Shown in pieces: positions 45,781 to 59,400 of a DNA stretch of 64,000 nucleotides. The notes below the pieces were generated by a model that saw only the letters and a program-made list of their open reading frames with translations, had not been told where the DNA came from and did no database searches. Every line of letters begins with the position of its first letter. The first letter of the stretch is position 1. The position numbers were made by a program, and so were the translations under genes. This stretch comes from Papaver somniferum (lineage: Eukaryota; Streptophyta; Magnoliopsida; Ranunculales; Papaveraceae): NCBI RefSeq assembly GCF_003573695.1, contig NC_039364.1, forward strand, positions 234,973,656-235,037,655, written 5' to 3'.

Positions 45781-47439
45781 TTCTTGCAAGCAAAATTTTT
45801 GGGGTTTTGTTATGATGTTTTGTACAGCCAAAAACGTAAGGTGTCTTTTATACAAATTTGTTCCGCTAAGTTTCCCTATTTAATTTTTGTTGTTGTTCTT
45901 TCCTTTTCAATCACTATTAGTTTGATCTACTTTGTGCATTTTATCGACTGGAATTGGTGCCCGAGTACTTCTTTTTAGTTTGATTATTTTCAAGACGCGA
46001 GAATGGACGAAAGCTTAATAGCATCAAATAAGCATGAAAGAGAGAGTGTATAACTATCATCCTTTGCAAAAGGTAAATCTCTATCGGTTTCGGTGTTGAG
46101 TATATTGTTATTTGCAATTTGAATTCTTAAGTTACATGTTTAGTTTTTTTTGTTCTGTGTTTGTATACTGTTGACTGCCTTACAAGTTTATATATTACCA
46201 CTGTTTTCTTTGCATACCATATCTGTGCATACCGCTGTTGAAGATCCTTGGTTTCATGGATGGTTATAAAAGGCAAATAATATTGTGACGATTTTCTAAA
46301 AAAAAAAATTTGCTGCTTTCTTCCGTTGGCGTTTCATCACAATGAAGTAACTAATTAATATTTTTTGCTGTTGCAAATTTTGCATTTGAAGCCTTATATG
46401 GGGGCTTCCATGAATGGCAGATGGTTTATTTATTTTCACTTCAATCATCTTTTCTGCGTGTAACGAGTATTTTTCCGTTCTTCTTTAAAATTATGGTTCA
46501 TTTGATAGTCACGTTTAACATCCAAATTCTAGCAGAAAAGGATATGGAGTCAGAAAAAAAATGTTGTATGCTGTAACTGGTGATGCTTGATAGATAATCA
46601 CGCGGTAGCGAATTATTTTTCCAAGGATTGATTCATCTTAAAATTAGATTGTTGAAATTTTCTTTAGTTGTTCATAAGATTTAAAGAAATAAGCTATTGC
46701 ATTGTTAACCAGGTGACAAAGATTGAAGAAGGGTCTTCAAAAACGTACAAGACAGTTCAAAGCTCAGCAATTTATTGTTCGAGTGTTGAGTCTTTTAGTT
46801 TCGACTCTTGAGCGTACTAGATCACAACATCGATTTAATTCTTTTGTTGTTGTATAATCTTTTTGGAGACAGAGATCAAAATTTTGACAATTTTTAGAAT
46901 GAGCAAATTTATTTAGCAATTTATTTACATAATTCAAAAATCTTATTAGGAACAATTGAAATGCTTAATTACATGAGTGACCAAGCCTTCTCTATTTTGC
47001 TTTGAAGGTTGTTAATTAAATGTTTTTGCATTACATATTCTTTTGTGTTTGCAACCACATATTATACTACGTACTTGGCAATTGGATTGTGTACGCACAT
47101 TTAAAAATGCTAGAGTATTTGAATCCGCTGGCTATCGGTTGGGAGTCCCGGTTTGTGTATTCTTTTGCTTCTTACCCACTTCCTATCTTTAGAAAAGTCG
47201 TTTATGTATTCAACGAATGTGTAGGGAAAACTTTAATGACTCTGTTGCTAAAACAAATGTGTAGGCAAAATTTCAAAGTTAGGAACTACCGTGAGTGAAA
47301 TTGGTATTGTCTCTGCGAGGATCACCAAGTCGAACAAAAGAACAAAAGCAACACTGAGTTCCCTTTGATGGTTTACTAAAGAATATAAAGCATCAACAAG
47401 TTTTTGGGTACTTAAGTTATGACTATCAAGATGGGAGAA
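45781..47439. other. AT-rich region without a recognisable gene
   Basis: There are several short open frames and no domain. No repeat structure stands out. Confidence 0.4.
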
Positions 47440-47630
47440 AGACTGTTAACCTGGCATCCCATTTACCAACGCTAAGGAACTTCCTCGGACCAACCATTTG
47501 GCCGAATTGAGAATAATCGACCTTAGTTATTACCAAACGAATACAGTCTTTGGTTAATAAGTGTTCCCTTTGGCCACTATCACTTGCCACTTTAGCGCAG
47601 TTAATTCAGCCGCATTATAGACCATTTGTA
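47440..47630 (-). pseudogene. Possible LINE RNase H relic
   Basis: The minus strand translates to NAAELTALKWQVIVAKGN, which resembles the AELxAL...G motif of the RNase H domain in plant LINEs, followed by stops. The fragment is short and the match is weak. Confidence 0.3.
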
Positions 47631-47832
47631 AGTGCTTTTCTGTTGAAATATGTAATGAAATTTAGCATACTAGGAATTCATTTAAACTCTACATTATAGT
47701 ATACATCGCATAGAACCTATCTGCCAAAAGATCAATGTTATCTAGAATAATTCCAACCAAAAGGGTTCAGATATGTTGAAAACACAGCTAGATATTAAAG
47801 ACCACCGCGCCGAAGGCACACGAGAGGTTGAG

Positions 47833-47863
47833 CCCAGGCCGAAGGCCTGGGTGATACCCTAGT
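47833..47863 (+). mobile_element. Helitron-like 3' end
   Basis: A perfect 8-bp-stem hairpin CCCAGGCC-GAA-GGCCTGGG (47833-47851) is followed after seven bases by CTAGT (47859-47863). This is Helitron architecture, but the next base is C rather than the expected T. The GCGCCGAAGGC phrase just upstream is GC-rich against an AT-rich background. Confidence 0.45.
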
Positions 47864-50800
47864 CTAGAATATAAAACATAGTTTGGACAACATAGCCTAG
47901 ATAAAGAGCGACCAAGATGCATTTTGGGAAAAGTTAAATCCATGATTGTGGTTTACTCTAATTAAAATTAATCATTACGAGTGTTTTACTAATCATTATG
48001 AGTGTTTTATTAATTAGTCTCTCATTAAGTTTTCATCACTAAATGTCCTCTTATTTAATCTAATAAATATGTATTTTTACATTACTAAATAATTTTAATA
48101 AAAATTATTATATCAATAGAAATTAGTGGTTAGTAGTGGAAGAAGTAGTGGCTGGTATAAGTGGTGGTGGTGGAGGCGACAATATTGGTGGTGGTGGAAA
48201 AAAAATGTCGATGGATGGTTTTATGATGGTGATGTTGGTGAATAGTCATGGACATCATTAGTTCTGTATATTTACAACACAAGCAAAATTGTATCGTAAA
48301 AGATGTAGTTGGTCATCACGATTGATAAACACAAATATCATATTTTTAGGATGATACCATACCATTTAAAAAAAAATGATCATAACCACCGGATCACCTA
48401 AACAGTAACCCTGCTACCTTTAGCACTCGGTTGTATATATCATGGTTCTAAACGTTAAAATAAAATTAGTTGCAATACAACAGAGTATATAACAATAAAA
48501 AGTATGACGAAATAAATTCATCAACGATATAAGTTTGTTCAACCATAATTTTATGTATGATGTTTGTGATTTAAAATTAGAATTACGACAAACGGCCAAT
48601 GGGAGGTAGGCGGCGGTTGTGGTGGAGAAATAAATCGTATTATATATGGTTTTGTAGTGGTGGCGGTGGTTGGTTAGTAGAAGTAGGCTATGTTAATTTT
48701 GTATCTACAAAATGGATAACATTATAAATGAGAAGTCGTGGTTGATCGTCTTATTAATAAAATAAAATAAACTCGGTTAAACTTCATGAAAGATCAAAAA
48801 AATAAAAAAAAACCACAAGATGTCACGCTAGATAAATACTACAAACAAACGGGAACAAGTCAAAATCAAGACAAAAAAATTTACTTATTATCGAGATGTA
48901 TCGTTACGGTAATGGTTGTACCCTAGCTACATATACTTTTTTGCCTATTTCTTTGTACTGTATTATAAAATGAAGCTTCGCTAAGTTAGGAAAGATAAAG
49001 ATCGGTCCTAATTGTTCGTCTCAATAGGTAAATTCATGGTTTTGTTCCATCCCATAAATACAAGCTTTAATTAAGAAAGATTCATTACATATTCTCTTAT
49101 TCCCATCATACAGTCCAAATCAAAATGGAAAAATTTGATCAACTGAAAATTACAAACCTACCTTCCATAAAACTGAACAATTGATTCTCTCGCTCACATT
49201 CGGTAGGATGAGTGGGTTTGAAAACTCTAATTCCTTACTTTGGAGCAAACAAAAATCAGAAATGAAGTTGCATGGGAAGGGAGATAGATTGCGAAAGGAA
49301 AAAAACTCAAATCCAAGAGTATAGTTCCGCTCAATCTTCTTTCAATTTTCTCTCAATCTTCATCCACCAAAACGTACATATGTAACCAGTCAAACTACTC
49401 TGAGTTAACAACATTTGAGAAAATCCTTTCTTTTTTACATTGTTTCATGTATGAATGTTTGCGGTTTCTGTCATTTTCTTGAATATCATTTGTTGTATAT
49501 TTAGCTGAAGTATATATTTTCAAATATAATCTTATTGATTACAATAACCTCATGGTTGAAATCTAGGGATGCCTATATTTTGTGATTAAAATTTGGCTAT
49601 CACAGGTCGTCGAGGTTTCAATCTATTCACAACTTTTTGGTCTAAAAAGGTGATTTTTTCAAGAAACAATTTTTCGTTTCTATTTGTTTAGATAACATTG
49701 GAAATAGAATTTTGATTTCATCTTGATAAAAAAACTTAGAGAGAAACTTATAAGATTATTTAGATTACAAGTTATAATTTGACTATAGATTGGTATTTAC
49801 AAAATGATCGTACATGTATAAAAATGCCCCTGTTATTCGGTCTTCTATTTCAAAGTCCATAATAATTCAACTAGAATCTATTTTCAATAAATAATCTAAC
49901 CTGATTATACGTAATTTATGCCATTATTGATTCATTCTTGGAAAAGTTAAATATACAGCTGTAAAATGATCAGTTTAATTAACTTTTAATAATAAATGTT
50001 CTATTGATATTTCATAATAAATACTCCCCCGCCTCAAATTAACAGTCCTAATTGACTTTGTCAAGATATTAAGGAAATCCTATAGAATTTCGTGACTAAC
50101 CCTTGTCTAGCCCTATTTAATGTTCTGTTGTTACCAAAACTAAAATTAATATTATTAAAAATTATAAATTGGATAGTATTATTATTTTAGGAAATATTTT
50201 AAGAAGATAAACACAAACTTATACTGCTTTTATTATGGAGTCCTTAATTAGAACGGGATGTAAGAACAAGTAGAAGTTTTATTAGTAATTTTATAACTGT
50301 CCAAAAATGTTTTTATTCAAAAAAGAATGACAATTAATACAAATATATTGAGTAGATTTTTTCCTTATATGTTGGTGATAATATTTAAGATTTTGAATTA
50401 AATTTATAGTATTAAAAATGATTTTATGATTATAAAAAATAAAGGGTATATTTGATAGTTTAAGGGAGAAGTATGTCTATAAACAGAGCGGACAGATAAA
50501 AAGAGATAGACCAAAGTAGAAATTAGGACAGATAAAAAAAGATAGAGGGAGAGTGACGACTTTAATGGTGGTGGTGGTGGAAGAAAGTAGGGGCAGTGGG
50601 ATGAAAAAGGTTTCTTAAGGTTATTTAGTTGCCCTTAGTTAATTTTTTTTATTTGATATTAGTTTTTCAGGAAAAATCCATTGAGAGGGTTTCTTTTCAA
50701 TTTAATAAAAAATAATTACATAGCACGCAAGTGAGCAACAAGCTGCGCCGCAAGCCCTTATTTTTTTTTTAAATTAAAATAAATTTTAAAGGCCAGATTT

Positions 50801-50963
50801 TTCTGGGGAGAAGATAAATCAATAGCTATAGTTTTAAGATTTGTCGGGTCGGGGCAAGTAACAAGATGAAACCAATAAAAAAAAATGACCATATACAAGA
50901 CTACAAGCGAATCAATTGTAATTGATTTATGTTTTTTCCATTTCTCCTCGACTTCATATGATT
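47864..50963. other. Gene-free AT-rich region with GGT-rich stretches
   Basis: No gene is visible. Short GGT/GGTGGT-rich patches occur at 48160-48210, 48600-48670 and 50565-50580. Nothing else is supported. Confidence 0.45.
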
Positions 50964-51164
50964 TTTTTTTTTTTGATAGGCTAAAGCTGGACCCAGGCCC
51001 TTACCCAAATTTAGCCAGTTGTACTAGCTCCACTGTCAGACCCAACCCCGCCGAAACCCTCTATACAACTAATTAAATACAAACCTCTACTACGGTGGGG
51101 ATCGAACCCCTGACTTCCTCCGTACTGGAGTTGATGGGATACCACTGAGCTATGCTCTTGGACC
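50964..51164 (-). mobile_element. tRNA-derived SINE with target duplication
   Basis: Read on minus, the head shows an RNA polymerase III promoter: A box TAGCTCAGTGGT and B box GGTTCGATCCC, spaced as in a tRNA gene, followed by a non-tRNA body and a 14-bp A tail (T run at 50962-50975 on plus). The element is flanked by CATATGATT at 50955-50963 and 51165-51173, a target duplication. The head resembles a tRNA but lacks a clean acceptor stem, so it is not a functional tRNA gene. Confidence 0.88.
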
Positions 51165-51173
51165 CATATGATT

Positions 51174-53607
51174 ATGCATGCTTAAGGAATAGTTCATGGT
51201 AATAGGTAAAGAGAGAAGATAAGTAGATAAAAAAACGAAATGGATCAAGAACTATAGATTATTAAACTTTAGGAAGACATAAATCTATGTAAATGTAAAA
51301 TAATTTATATCACCAAAGGGAGAAAAATAATTCTTGAAGCTAACAGATTTTATAAGATTAATCTGATTGATTTTGAAGTAATTTTGTGTTTCGGATTTAT
51401 TACAAATTTGGTGAAAGACCTTTGATGATTTATTTGTTTTTGAAGTAGGGACACTATTTTGTTTTGAAGAAGTTAATGAAATGGTGTTCCACTACCCATA
51501 GGCCCATAGGATTTTGAAGAGTCGGTTAACGTTTAACTATATTTGTCCTAAAGGATTGTATTACTTACAGACATAGTACTAAAATATTTGAGGCTAAGAC
51601 ATGTTTATTAACCAACACCTCAAAAACATTTAGACTTGGATCAACTTGATCGAGTTTCCGCAAACAGTTATGATATGTATAAACCGATGGATATTTGAAA
51701 TACATATATCTCACAATTTAAGTATAAGGTTTAGTTCATTTAACTCAAAAAATAAGGCATTAGTTGTGATAAACAATAGATAGAGTTTTAATAAAACATG
51801 ACCATTTTGGTCACAAAGTCAGCTGAATAAGAAACTGAAGCGATTTTCTGTTTCAAACATGGCTACCGTGTAAAAATAATAACATCAAAAGATTAACTAA
51901 TTGGTCATCCATAATCATCACTTGATAATATCTGGAGTAATATTAGCCTTTTCAATTATAACACATGCCTTTTATATAGTTTACTTACATAGTTTCAAAC
52001 ATTAGGGAATGAGAAGTGTCGGGTTTTTGATACATGTATATAGGTTTTTTGAGGCTTTTGTTTAATATCTGCCGACGTTGTTCTTATTCTTCGTTCTAAT
52101 ATAAATTCTCACACTAAAGTTTTCCAAAAGAAAAAGTTTCTGATAATTTTGTGTTTGAAGTGCACACAATATTTTAAGAAAAATATTTTTTAATTGGTTC
52201 AGCGGGATTCAAGGTTGTGGTCGCTACAACTAATATAGTGGATGTGTTTAGTGCATCATAATTTACCCTCACTTTTAACAAATTGATGTTTTGATGTTAT
52301 TCATAGATGTAGTTGGGTTTATTAACTAGCATCATGAACAAACAAACTTTAAAGACACCAAACGGCTATGAAAGTCTTCTGCTGGAACTCAAATTACAGA
52401 TAATCGTATTTCCGATTGATTGTTACCTCTATTCACAACAAAATATAGAATGTGTATGCAAAATGGATCTGAATTTTTTTATGGGTTTGAGATTCTATAC
52501 TGCCATCTTTCAAGCGGACAAGAGTACGTGTAATGTTGTTAAGATTTTCGAGGTAAAATGTTCATAAAAAACTTTAGAGCTCACATATGAATTTATATCT
52601 ACGCGATATTTGAAGACCATTGATGATCTGACGTAGTCGCTCCAGTGAATATGAAAGATTGTTGTATGATCATTTCATAAAAATGGCGGGCTAAGATATT
52701 GTATGATTTAGTGATACATTCTAATATCTTACTTGGCTTCGCATAAAAAATGTAGTAGTGTTATCAAGGTGCAATAAGTACTCTGAAAATCATATATTTC
52801 TCACATGTGCCGAAATATTATTTTGTGAGAATATTATTACCTAAAGCCATTTATTGTTCGGATTACAATTTTTTGGATTAGTTTATCTCGGATTAATTAC
52901 AACAATCATAAATTCATGAATTTTTTCTCTTCATGTAGTCCACGGTGAAAGGTAAGTGGAAAGTCTTTGTAACGGTGATTAGTGCATATTGATTTGTTTG
53001 CTTGGATTTTTATGTCATAGTTGTTGGTTTTATTTTGTTGCGCCAATGATATTATTTTTTATTAAATCTTGATTTAGATGGCTAAATTATTACACCATGT
53101 TGTTTTGTAATTTTGAGTTTTATAACCCTCTAGAACTTCCCTGAAATTTCAATTGGAGTTATAAGAAACCTCTTATGGATTCCGTAGGAATTTAAAAAAA
53201 AAAAGCCAAATAAGAAGTTCATTTTTAATATATGGTTGGCGTTACACAAAATTTGAAGATGTGTATGATAGCGTATAAATTTCGACTTCTAACATTTCAG
53301 GTGGCACAAAATAGTTGACTGCTTTTGGTTGTCTAGTGTTTCAATTGGTTGATGTGTCACAACGTTAGTGGATGTTGCAAAAAAATAAAACGGGAATCCT
53401 GAACGAACAGTGATTTTAAACCACGACAAAAAAACACACTCACAATGAGTGAGTCCAAAACCTGCACCCCTGTTTTCTCCCATCGATAGGGTCCACCCAC
53501 TGTGAGGCGGCGGGTTTTCCCTTGTCCAAAATCTCGGTTCGTAAAGAACCACCCTAAATAAAAAAGCAGCTCCTCGTACATTTGACCTGTTGACCAAGCC
53601 TTTCTTT
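51174..53607. other. Gene-free AT-rich region
   Basis: No gene or clear repeat was recognised. Short frames (52313-52567 plus; 53289-53597 minus) have no family match. Confidence 0.45.
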
Positions 53608-55601
53608 CTTTAAACTAGAAATTGACGTTTGATCCCAAAGTTACTGGGCTTTAGACACTCTAGTCCAGCGTCCTTAGGCCTAGTACTCGCTAGTCCAAAT
53701 TTACAAAACCGTGAACAGTTTAACCCTTTTTTAGACGAGTTAGTCCAAATGGGAACCGATCCAAGTTTCTCTACTACCTAAAATACTCTCTCATCGTTTA
53801 CTCCCAAATAACGATTCTGTTTTTTATTTTATTTTAGATTAGATCTGAAAACTTAGACGAATTTTGCAGAGAGAAAGAGAGGCGATTCATGTTGAGATTT
53901 GCAGAGAGAAAGAGAGGCGAGTTAAACGTCAATTTCTGTGGAAACTCTTTACAAATCTTTAAACATCAAGATAAAGTGTGTTTGTACATCAAGTAGCAGA
54001 AGATTATCTCAGTGCATCAACAGTGGATGTAGCAGTTTATGCATGTTTTACTAATCTTCTGATTTTCTTCTGAATATAGACTCGAATGTTTGAAAGTTAA
54101 CCTAATTTCTACATCCGATTTTCTTTTGAAACTATGAGAAACTTACTGATCTTCATCACTTAACTCTATTTTTTCATATCTCATCAACTGCAAGATAGAA
54201 AAATACCATTAGGACAGATCTGGTAAGTTCTCTTATTATTTTGACTTCTTTGGATTTCTTTTGTGAAATTCGGTACTTATTTGTTCACCTTAAGCTGATT
54301 AATCTAAAGATATGAATAGTTGAATTTTGTTTGTTGTAATTATTTAACAGGAGAGAACATGATAAACTTAATTTAGTGAAAATCTAGTGTAATTTATATG
54401 AATCTTCTATTTTCGTTGCTCAATTTTTGTAAACATTAATGTTTATTTCATCGATGTGATTTTCCTTAATTTACTGTATGGATTTTGAATTTACAACATA
54501 TGGAATTCATAGATTTTACTTAGTAGACCAGTGTACAAGATGATACATTGCAACATAACCAGTGTACAGGAAGGTACACTACAACATTAGAAATTTGTTG
54601 CACCTATATACAATTCTCATTTCCTTCATTATGGGAAGAAAGTTAAATTGATAGTTCATAAGATGCTCATTTTAAATGTATTTGAAAATTTGAATCACCG
54701 GACTGAGTTGTATTTCTTCAGTTATTATTTTACCAGTTTGAGATCATATTTATATACAATAATATTGATTGTGTGATTAACTTTTTGTTCGTTTTAATTA
54801 GGTTGTCACCTGCCCATAGTTATTGTTACATCTTTGCTTTGGAGGAGAATTAGTTTTTATTATTATGACTAAATTAACGAAATTTCGTAGTGTAAGGATC
54901 CTTTAATAATCTGTTTTTATTGTTTGAAATGTCACCTTCTATGTTTCTTCTTTGTTTGACTCTTATGCATTTCAACCAGAATACAAGGGAAAAACGAGTC
55001 GAGGAAATTCTTCCAAACCTAGTCCTGTAAGAGAGCTTTATGACTAGGAGAATTCGTGGTGTAAGGTTTCCTTTGAAATGTCAGTTTATATGTTGTTTTT
55101 GATTTTGTTGTTATTTGACTCCTGTGTGTTTCAACCAGTATGCAAAAAAATGGAAATAACGGAGTCCCTTAGATCCTTATGATCTTGTGATTAGGACACT
55201 AAGACGGGCACAAAGAGGGACATAAGGACGAAGAAGGCTCTTAATTAGCTGACTCAGTAAGCTCCTTTGTTTTGCTTCACTTTTTGTTTTTGTTTTGATT
55301 CATGTATAATGGTTATCTATTGTTGGTCTTATTGTTTGATTCTTTTAATTTGCTTCAAACTTCGTAGAAAGAACAAGATCTAACTTCAACAACAATCTAT
55401 GATGGGAAAACTCATACAATAAATTGCAATTAATCATCTGCTTTGCTTTTAGTTGAGGTCAAATAACTCATACGGCGAAACTCATATTGTACTTTTCTGT
55501 ATACACTTTAACTATTAAAGACTAGTACAAATTTTCATGTCATACTTTGAACAAAGAGCAACTAACCTTCCAAACGGATGTAACTTTTAAAGTTGTACAC
55601 A

Positions 55602-55860
55602 GTTGATTCTTAATGTGTACATGATTTTGCACATGTTGACTTTAATGTGCACATAGTTGTACACCTGTTGATCGTTAATGTGAATATAGTTGTACACATG
55701 TTAGTTGACGCGCACATAGTTGTAAACCTGTTGATAGATAATGTGCACATAGTTTTACACCTATTATTCAACGTGCACATATTTGTACACATGTTGATTG
55801 TTAATGTGCACATAGTTCTACACCTGTTGATTGTTAATGTGCACATAACTGTACACCTGT
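55602..55860. repeat. Minisatellite array 1, about 33-bp unit
   Basis: About eight copies of a unit like GTTGATTGTTAATGTGCACA followed by TAGTT(G/C)TACACCT. Almost every unit holds a TGTACA/GTGCAC-type palindrome. Long apparent reading frames on both strands here are products of the repeat. Confidence 0.8.
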
Positions 55861-56158
55861 GAGTGATTGTTCAGAAATATTTCAAATAAATGTGTTTGTG
55901 CCCATTCTTTTGTTACACTGGCTAATTTTCATCTTTTAATATTATATTTTTCCAAATCAGGCTAATTCTTTAGTTTACAATAGTGAAACCTTAAGGAAAA
56001 ATATTTATTGTTATTTGCAGTATAAAACTTAAAGGAAACTGTAATTTATTGTTGTTTGCAGTGTCGTGTCTTCTTATAACTTAATTTCTTAGACTTGAAA
56101 AAACACATTATCGGTTAGTATCTCAAGTTCTCAACCTTTTTATTTATCCCGATTGCAG

Positions 56159-56244
56159 GTGTAGTGAAGGTCAAAGATGATAAAGATGAGTTCCCAACTT
56201 ATGTTGCTATGCTTGCAACCCAAGATGTTGCAACACGGTGCAAG
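56159..56244 (+). pseudogene. Captured exon of 40S ribosomal protein S14 (uS11)
   Basis: After the acceptor ATTGCAG the frame reads VVKVKDDKDEFPTYVAMLAT then QDVATRCK and is followed by the donor GTATTT. RPS14 has [20 protein letters not shown] and DVATRCK at the same place. Splice sites are kept, the neighbouring RPS14 exons are absent, and the piece lies inside a MULE-like element, so it is a captured gene fragment rather than a gene. Confidence 0.75.
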
Positions 56245-56439
56245 GTATTTGTTCTAGTTGTATACTTTGGTTCCCTTGATGATGCTTACCTTAATATTGG
56301 TCCTAACTTATTTCAAGATTATTTGCTTTAGGCTTTCTTAGTTGAATTTGATAACTACGAACTTCGTTTAATAAAAAAAACATATTGATTCTTAATGTGT
56401 ACATAATTATACATATGTAGATTTTTAATGTGTAATATG

Positions 56440-56790
56440 AATTATCATTGTTGTGCATGTTTTACAGGGATGTACATATTGGTGCACTGGTGTAAATCTT
56501 ATGAAAAAGTAGGCTTCCCTTGTTTTACAACGGTGTACATATTGGTGCACCTGTGGGAAGTAATCCCATGAAAAAATAGGTTTTTGTGCCATTGTAAATG
56601 ATCAGCTTTGTGCATGTTTTCAAGCGCTGAACGTATTGGCGCACCTATGTAATTCCCATGAAAAAGTAGGTTTGTGTGTGGTTATGAATGATCGTTTTTC
56701 TACATGTTTTGCAGGGGTATACACATTAGTGCACCTGTATAATTCCCATGAAAAAGTGTCCCCGAGTGTGAATATGAATGATCGATTTTA
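56440..56790. repeat. Repeat array 2, about 85-115-bp unit
   Basis: Four copies of a unit containing CATGTTTT(A/G)CA, G(T/A)ACATATTGGTGCACCTGTG and AATCCCATGAAAAAGTAGG follow the RPS14 fragment. They share TGTAC and GTGCAC cores with array 1. Confidence 0.7.
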
Positions 56791-57599
56791 TACATATTTA
56801 TACACATGTTTATTGTTTTTGAATATGTACATTATTCTGTATTTTTATGTTGTTTTGTTTTTTCCAGATCATTTCATTGGTGCTTATGTATTATTTTCCA
56901 GGTTGAAAATTATCATGTTTATGTCTAAGAGACGGGTAAAATATCTTATAGATAAAATCATTAGTCCCATATCCAGGGCTCCATTTAGAAGACGAAGAAA
57001 TCAACGTATTAAAATTTCTAGAGAGAATTAAAGAAGACCTATGATGTGCACTGAGTGCTTTACTTGCACCTTCCTTGATGATTTACTACCCTGCTTGCTT
57101 ACGACTTTGTACCTTTTTTTTTTCTTTCATGTAGATTGTTACAACGAATGGTACTATCTTACTTATTTTAAGAATTTAGTTTGGTTTTTACTTCAATACA
57201 TATGTCTCTATTTCTGCATGCCTGAATAATTTTCTAACATGTCAGTACATATTTATGTACACTTTAATTTTCGAACCTGTCAGTAGATGTGCACCATCAT
57301 GTACACATGAAAAAAAAATTACCTATGATATAACCTGTAAATCTGAGAAAAATCTAAATTTGAAACATCAATATTCACACTAATAATAAGATTAATTCAA
57401 GGTTTTACTAGTAAGAATATTTGTTTAATAAATCTAAGAAACATAGTTGTCATAAGTTTAAGAAAGTTACAAACAACTTAAGCAAGTTTTAAACATAAAT
57501 CAAGTTGTTTCTCTCCTACTCGCACGCCAATCTTGGTATTATTTATCTTCTGCGATATTCTACAATTTGGCAGGACAACCGAAAGGTTTCTGCAGGTTC

Positions 57600-59400
57600 T
57601 GATGAAACCATCTCCAACAAGTATGTACATACCTACAAAAATCAAACAAATCCAACTTCAAAAACTATGAAACATGTCATATATCCATGAGATAGATTAC
57701 CATTGTACTAGTATGTAAACCATGACATCTATACTTCGATAATTATAGAACTCGTGACATCCACACCCACAAAACAAATCATATATCCATGACATAACAT
57801 ATTAGTGTGCAAGTATGTACACACCTATAAAAATCTTGCAAGTCAAATATTCATGCTCACACAAGATAGGTCATATGTCCATGACATGATACAACAGTGT
57901 ACATGTATGTACACACCTATAGAAATGACACAATCTAATGTTCAAAACCACAGAACAGGTCATACTCCCATGAGATAATACATCAGTGTACAAGTATGTA
58001 CAATCCTACAAAAATTTAACAAATCTAACATATATGCTCACACAAATCATTCCATATATTTTCATGACATGATACAACAGTGTAAAGTATGCACACACCT
58101 ATAGAAATGAAAAAACTCCAACATTCAAACCACAAGACAGATCATATTCCCACAATATGATACAACGACGTACAAGTATGTACCCTCCTGAAGAAATATA
58201 GCAAAAACAACATGCACGCCCACGAAATAACCATACATTCTTGAGATGTCATACAATGTACAAATCTGTATACAACCACACCAAATTTAAGTAAAATAGA
58301 ATTCATACTCACATAACAGTACATATATCCCTGAAATGGCATGTTGTTGTACAAATTTGTACACAATTACAACAAATCTAACAAAAATAACATCCATGTC
58401 CACGTAACAGTTCATACACCCCCGAAATAGCACTCTTGTATATAAACATGTACACTACCACAAACAACTAACAAAAACAACATTCATGCCAATAGAAAAG
58501 TCCATATATCCGTAAAACAGAATGGCAGTGTACAAATCTGTACACTATCACAAAAGATCTAACAAAAGAAACATTCATAGACATATAACATGTCATACGT
58601 CCCTGAAACAACATGCTGGTGTACAGATCTGTACGCTATCATAATAAATATAACAAAAATGACATTCATGCTCACTGAACAAGTCATACATCCATGAGAT
58701 ATCGTACATGTGTAAAAATCTGTACACAACCAAAACTATCTAAGTAAAGTAAAATTCATACTCACATAACAGTTCATACACCCGTGAAATAGCATGTGTT
58801 GTTGTACAAATTTTTCACAACTAAAAAAAATCTAACAAAGACAACATTCATGCCACATATCATTCCATACACCCCTGAAATAAGATTATGTCTATAGATA
58901 GGTACACAACTGCAATAAATCTAACAAGAACACATTCATGCCCACATAACAATCCATAGACCCCTGAAATAGCATTTGTGGTGTATAAATCTGCACACCA
59001 CCAAAACAAATTTGTACACTACCAACATTTATGCCCAAAAAACAATCCATACATCCCTGAAACAGTACTGCGGTGTGCAAAACTTTACACTATCACAAAA
59101 AGTCTAACAAAAACGATATTCATACACACAGAATAGTCCATACATCCCTAAAACAACACCGCGGTGTATAAATATGTACACTATCACAAAAATCAAAGAA
59201 AAATAACATACATACACACATAACAAACCATATATCCCCGAAACAACATGCCGGTGTACAGGTCTTTACACAATCATAACAAATCTAATAAAAATAGCAT
59301 TCACACACATAACAGGTCATACATCCCTGAAACAGCACGACAATGTACAGATTTGTATACCATCACAACAAATCCAACAAAATAGCATTTGTACACACAC
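57600..59400. repeat. Long tandem array 3, about 90-95-bp unit
   Basis: Roughly 19 degenerate copies of a unit with the order: CAGTGTACAA(G/A)T(A/C)TGTACAC, ATCTAACAAAAACAACATTC, ATGC(C/T)CACATAACA, GTCATACATCCCTGAAA. The spacing between successive GTGTAC cores is about 90-95 bp. Each unit carries at least one inverted TGTAC pair. It is not a CRISPR array: units are contiguous and diverged. Confidence 0.8.

Noticed and set aside
51095..51164. A tRNA gene on the minus strand
   Set aside because: A and B boxes are present but the acceptor stem is poor, and an A tail plus target duplication show a SINE.
55610..55862. Open frames on both strands with repeated Cys-Thr or Val-His units
   Set aside because: They are by-products of the 33-bp minisatellite; no start context or family.
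57600..59400. Possible CRISPR array because of regular repeats
   Set aside because: Units are contiguous, diverged and about 93 bp without spacers, and the DNA is plant nuclear.
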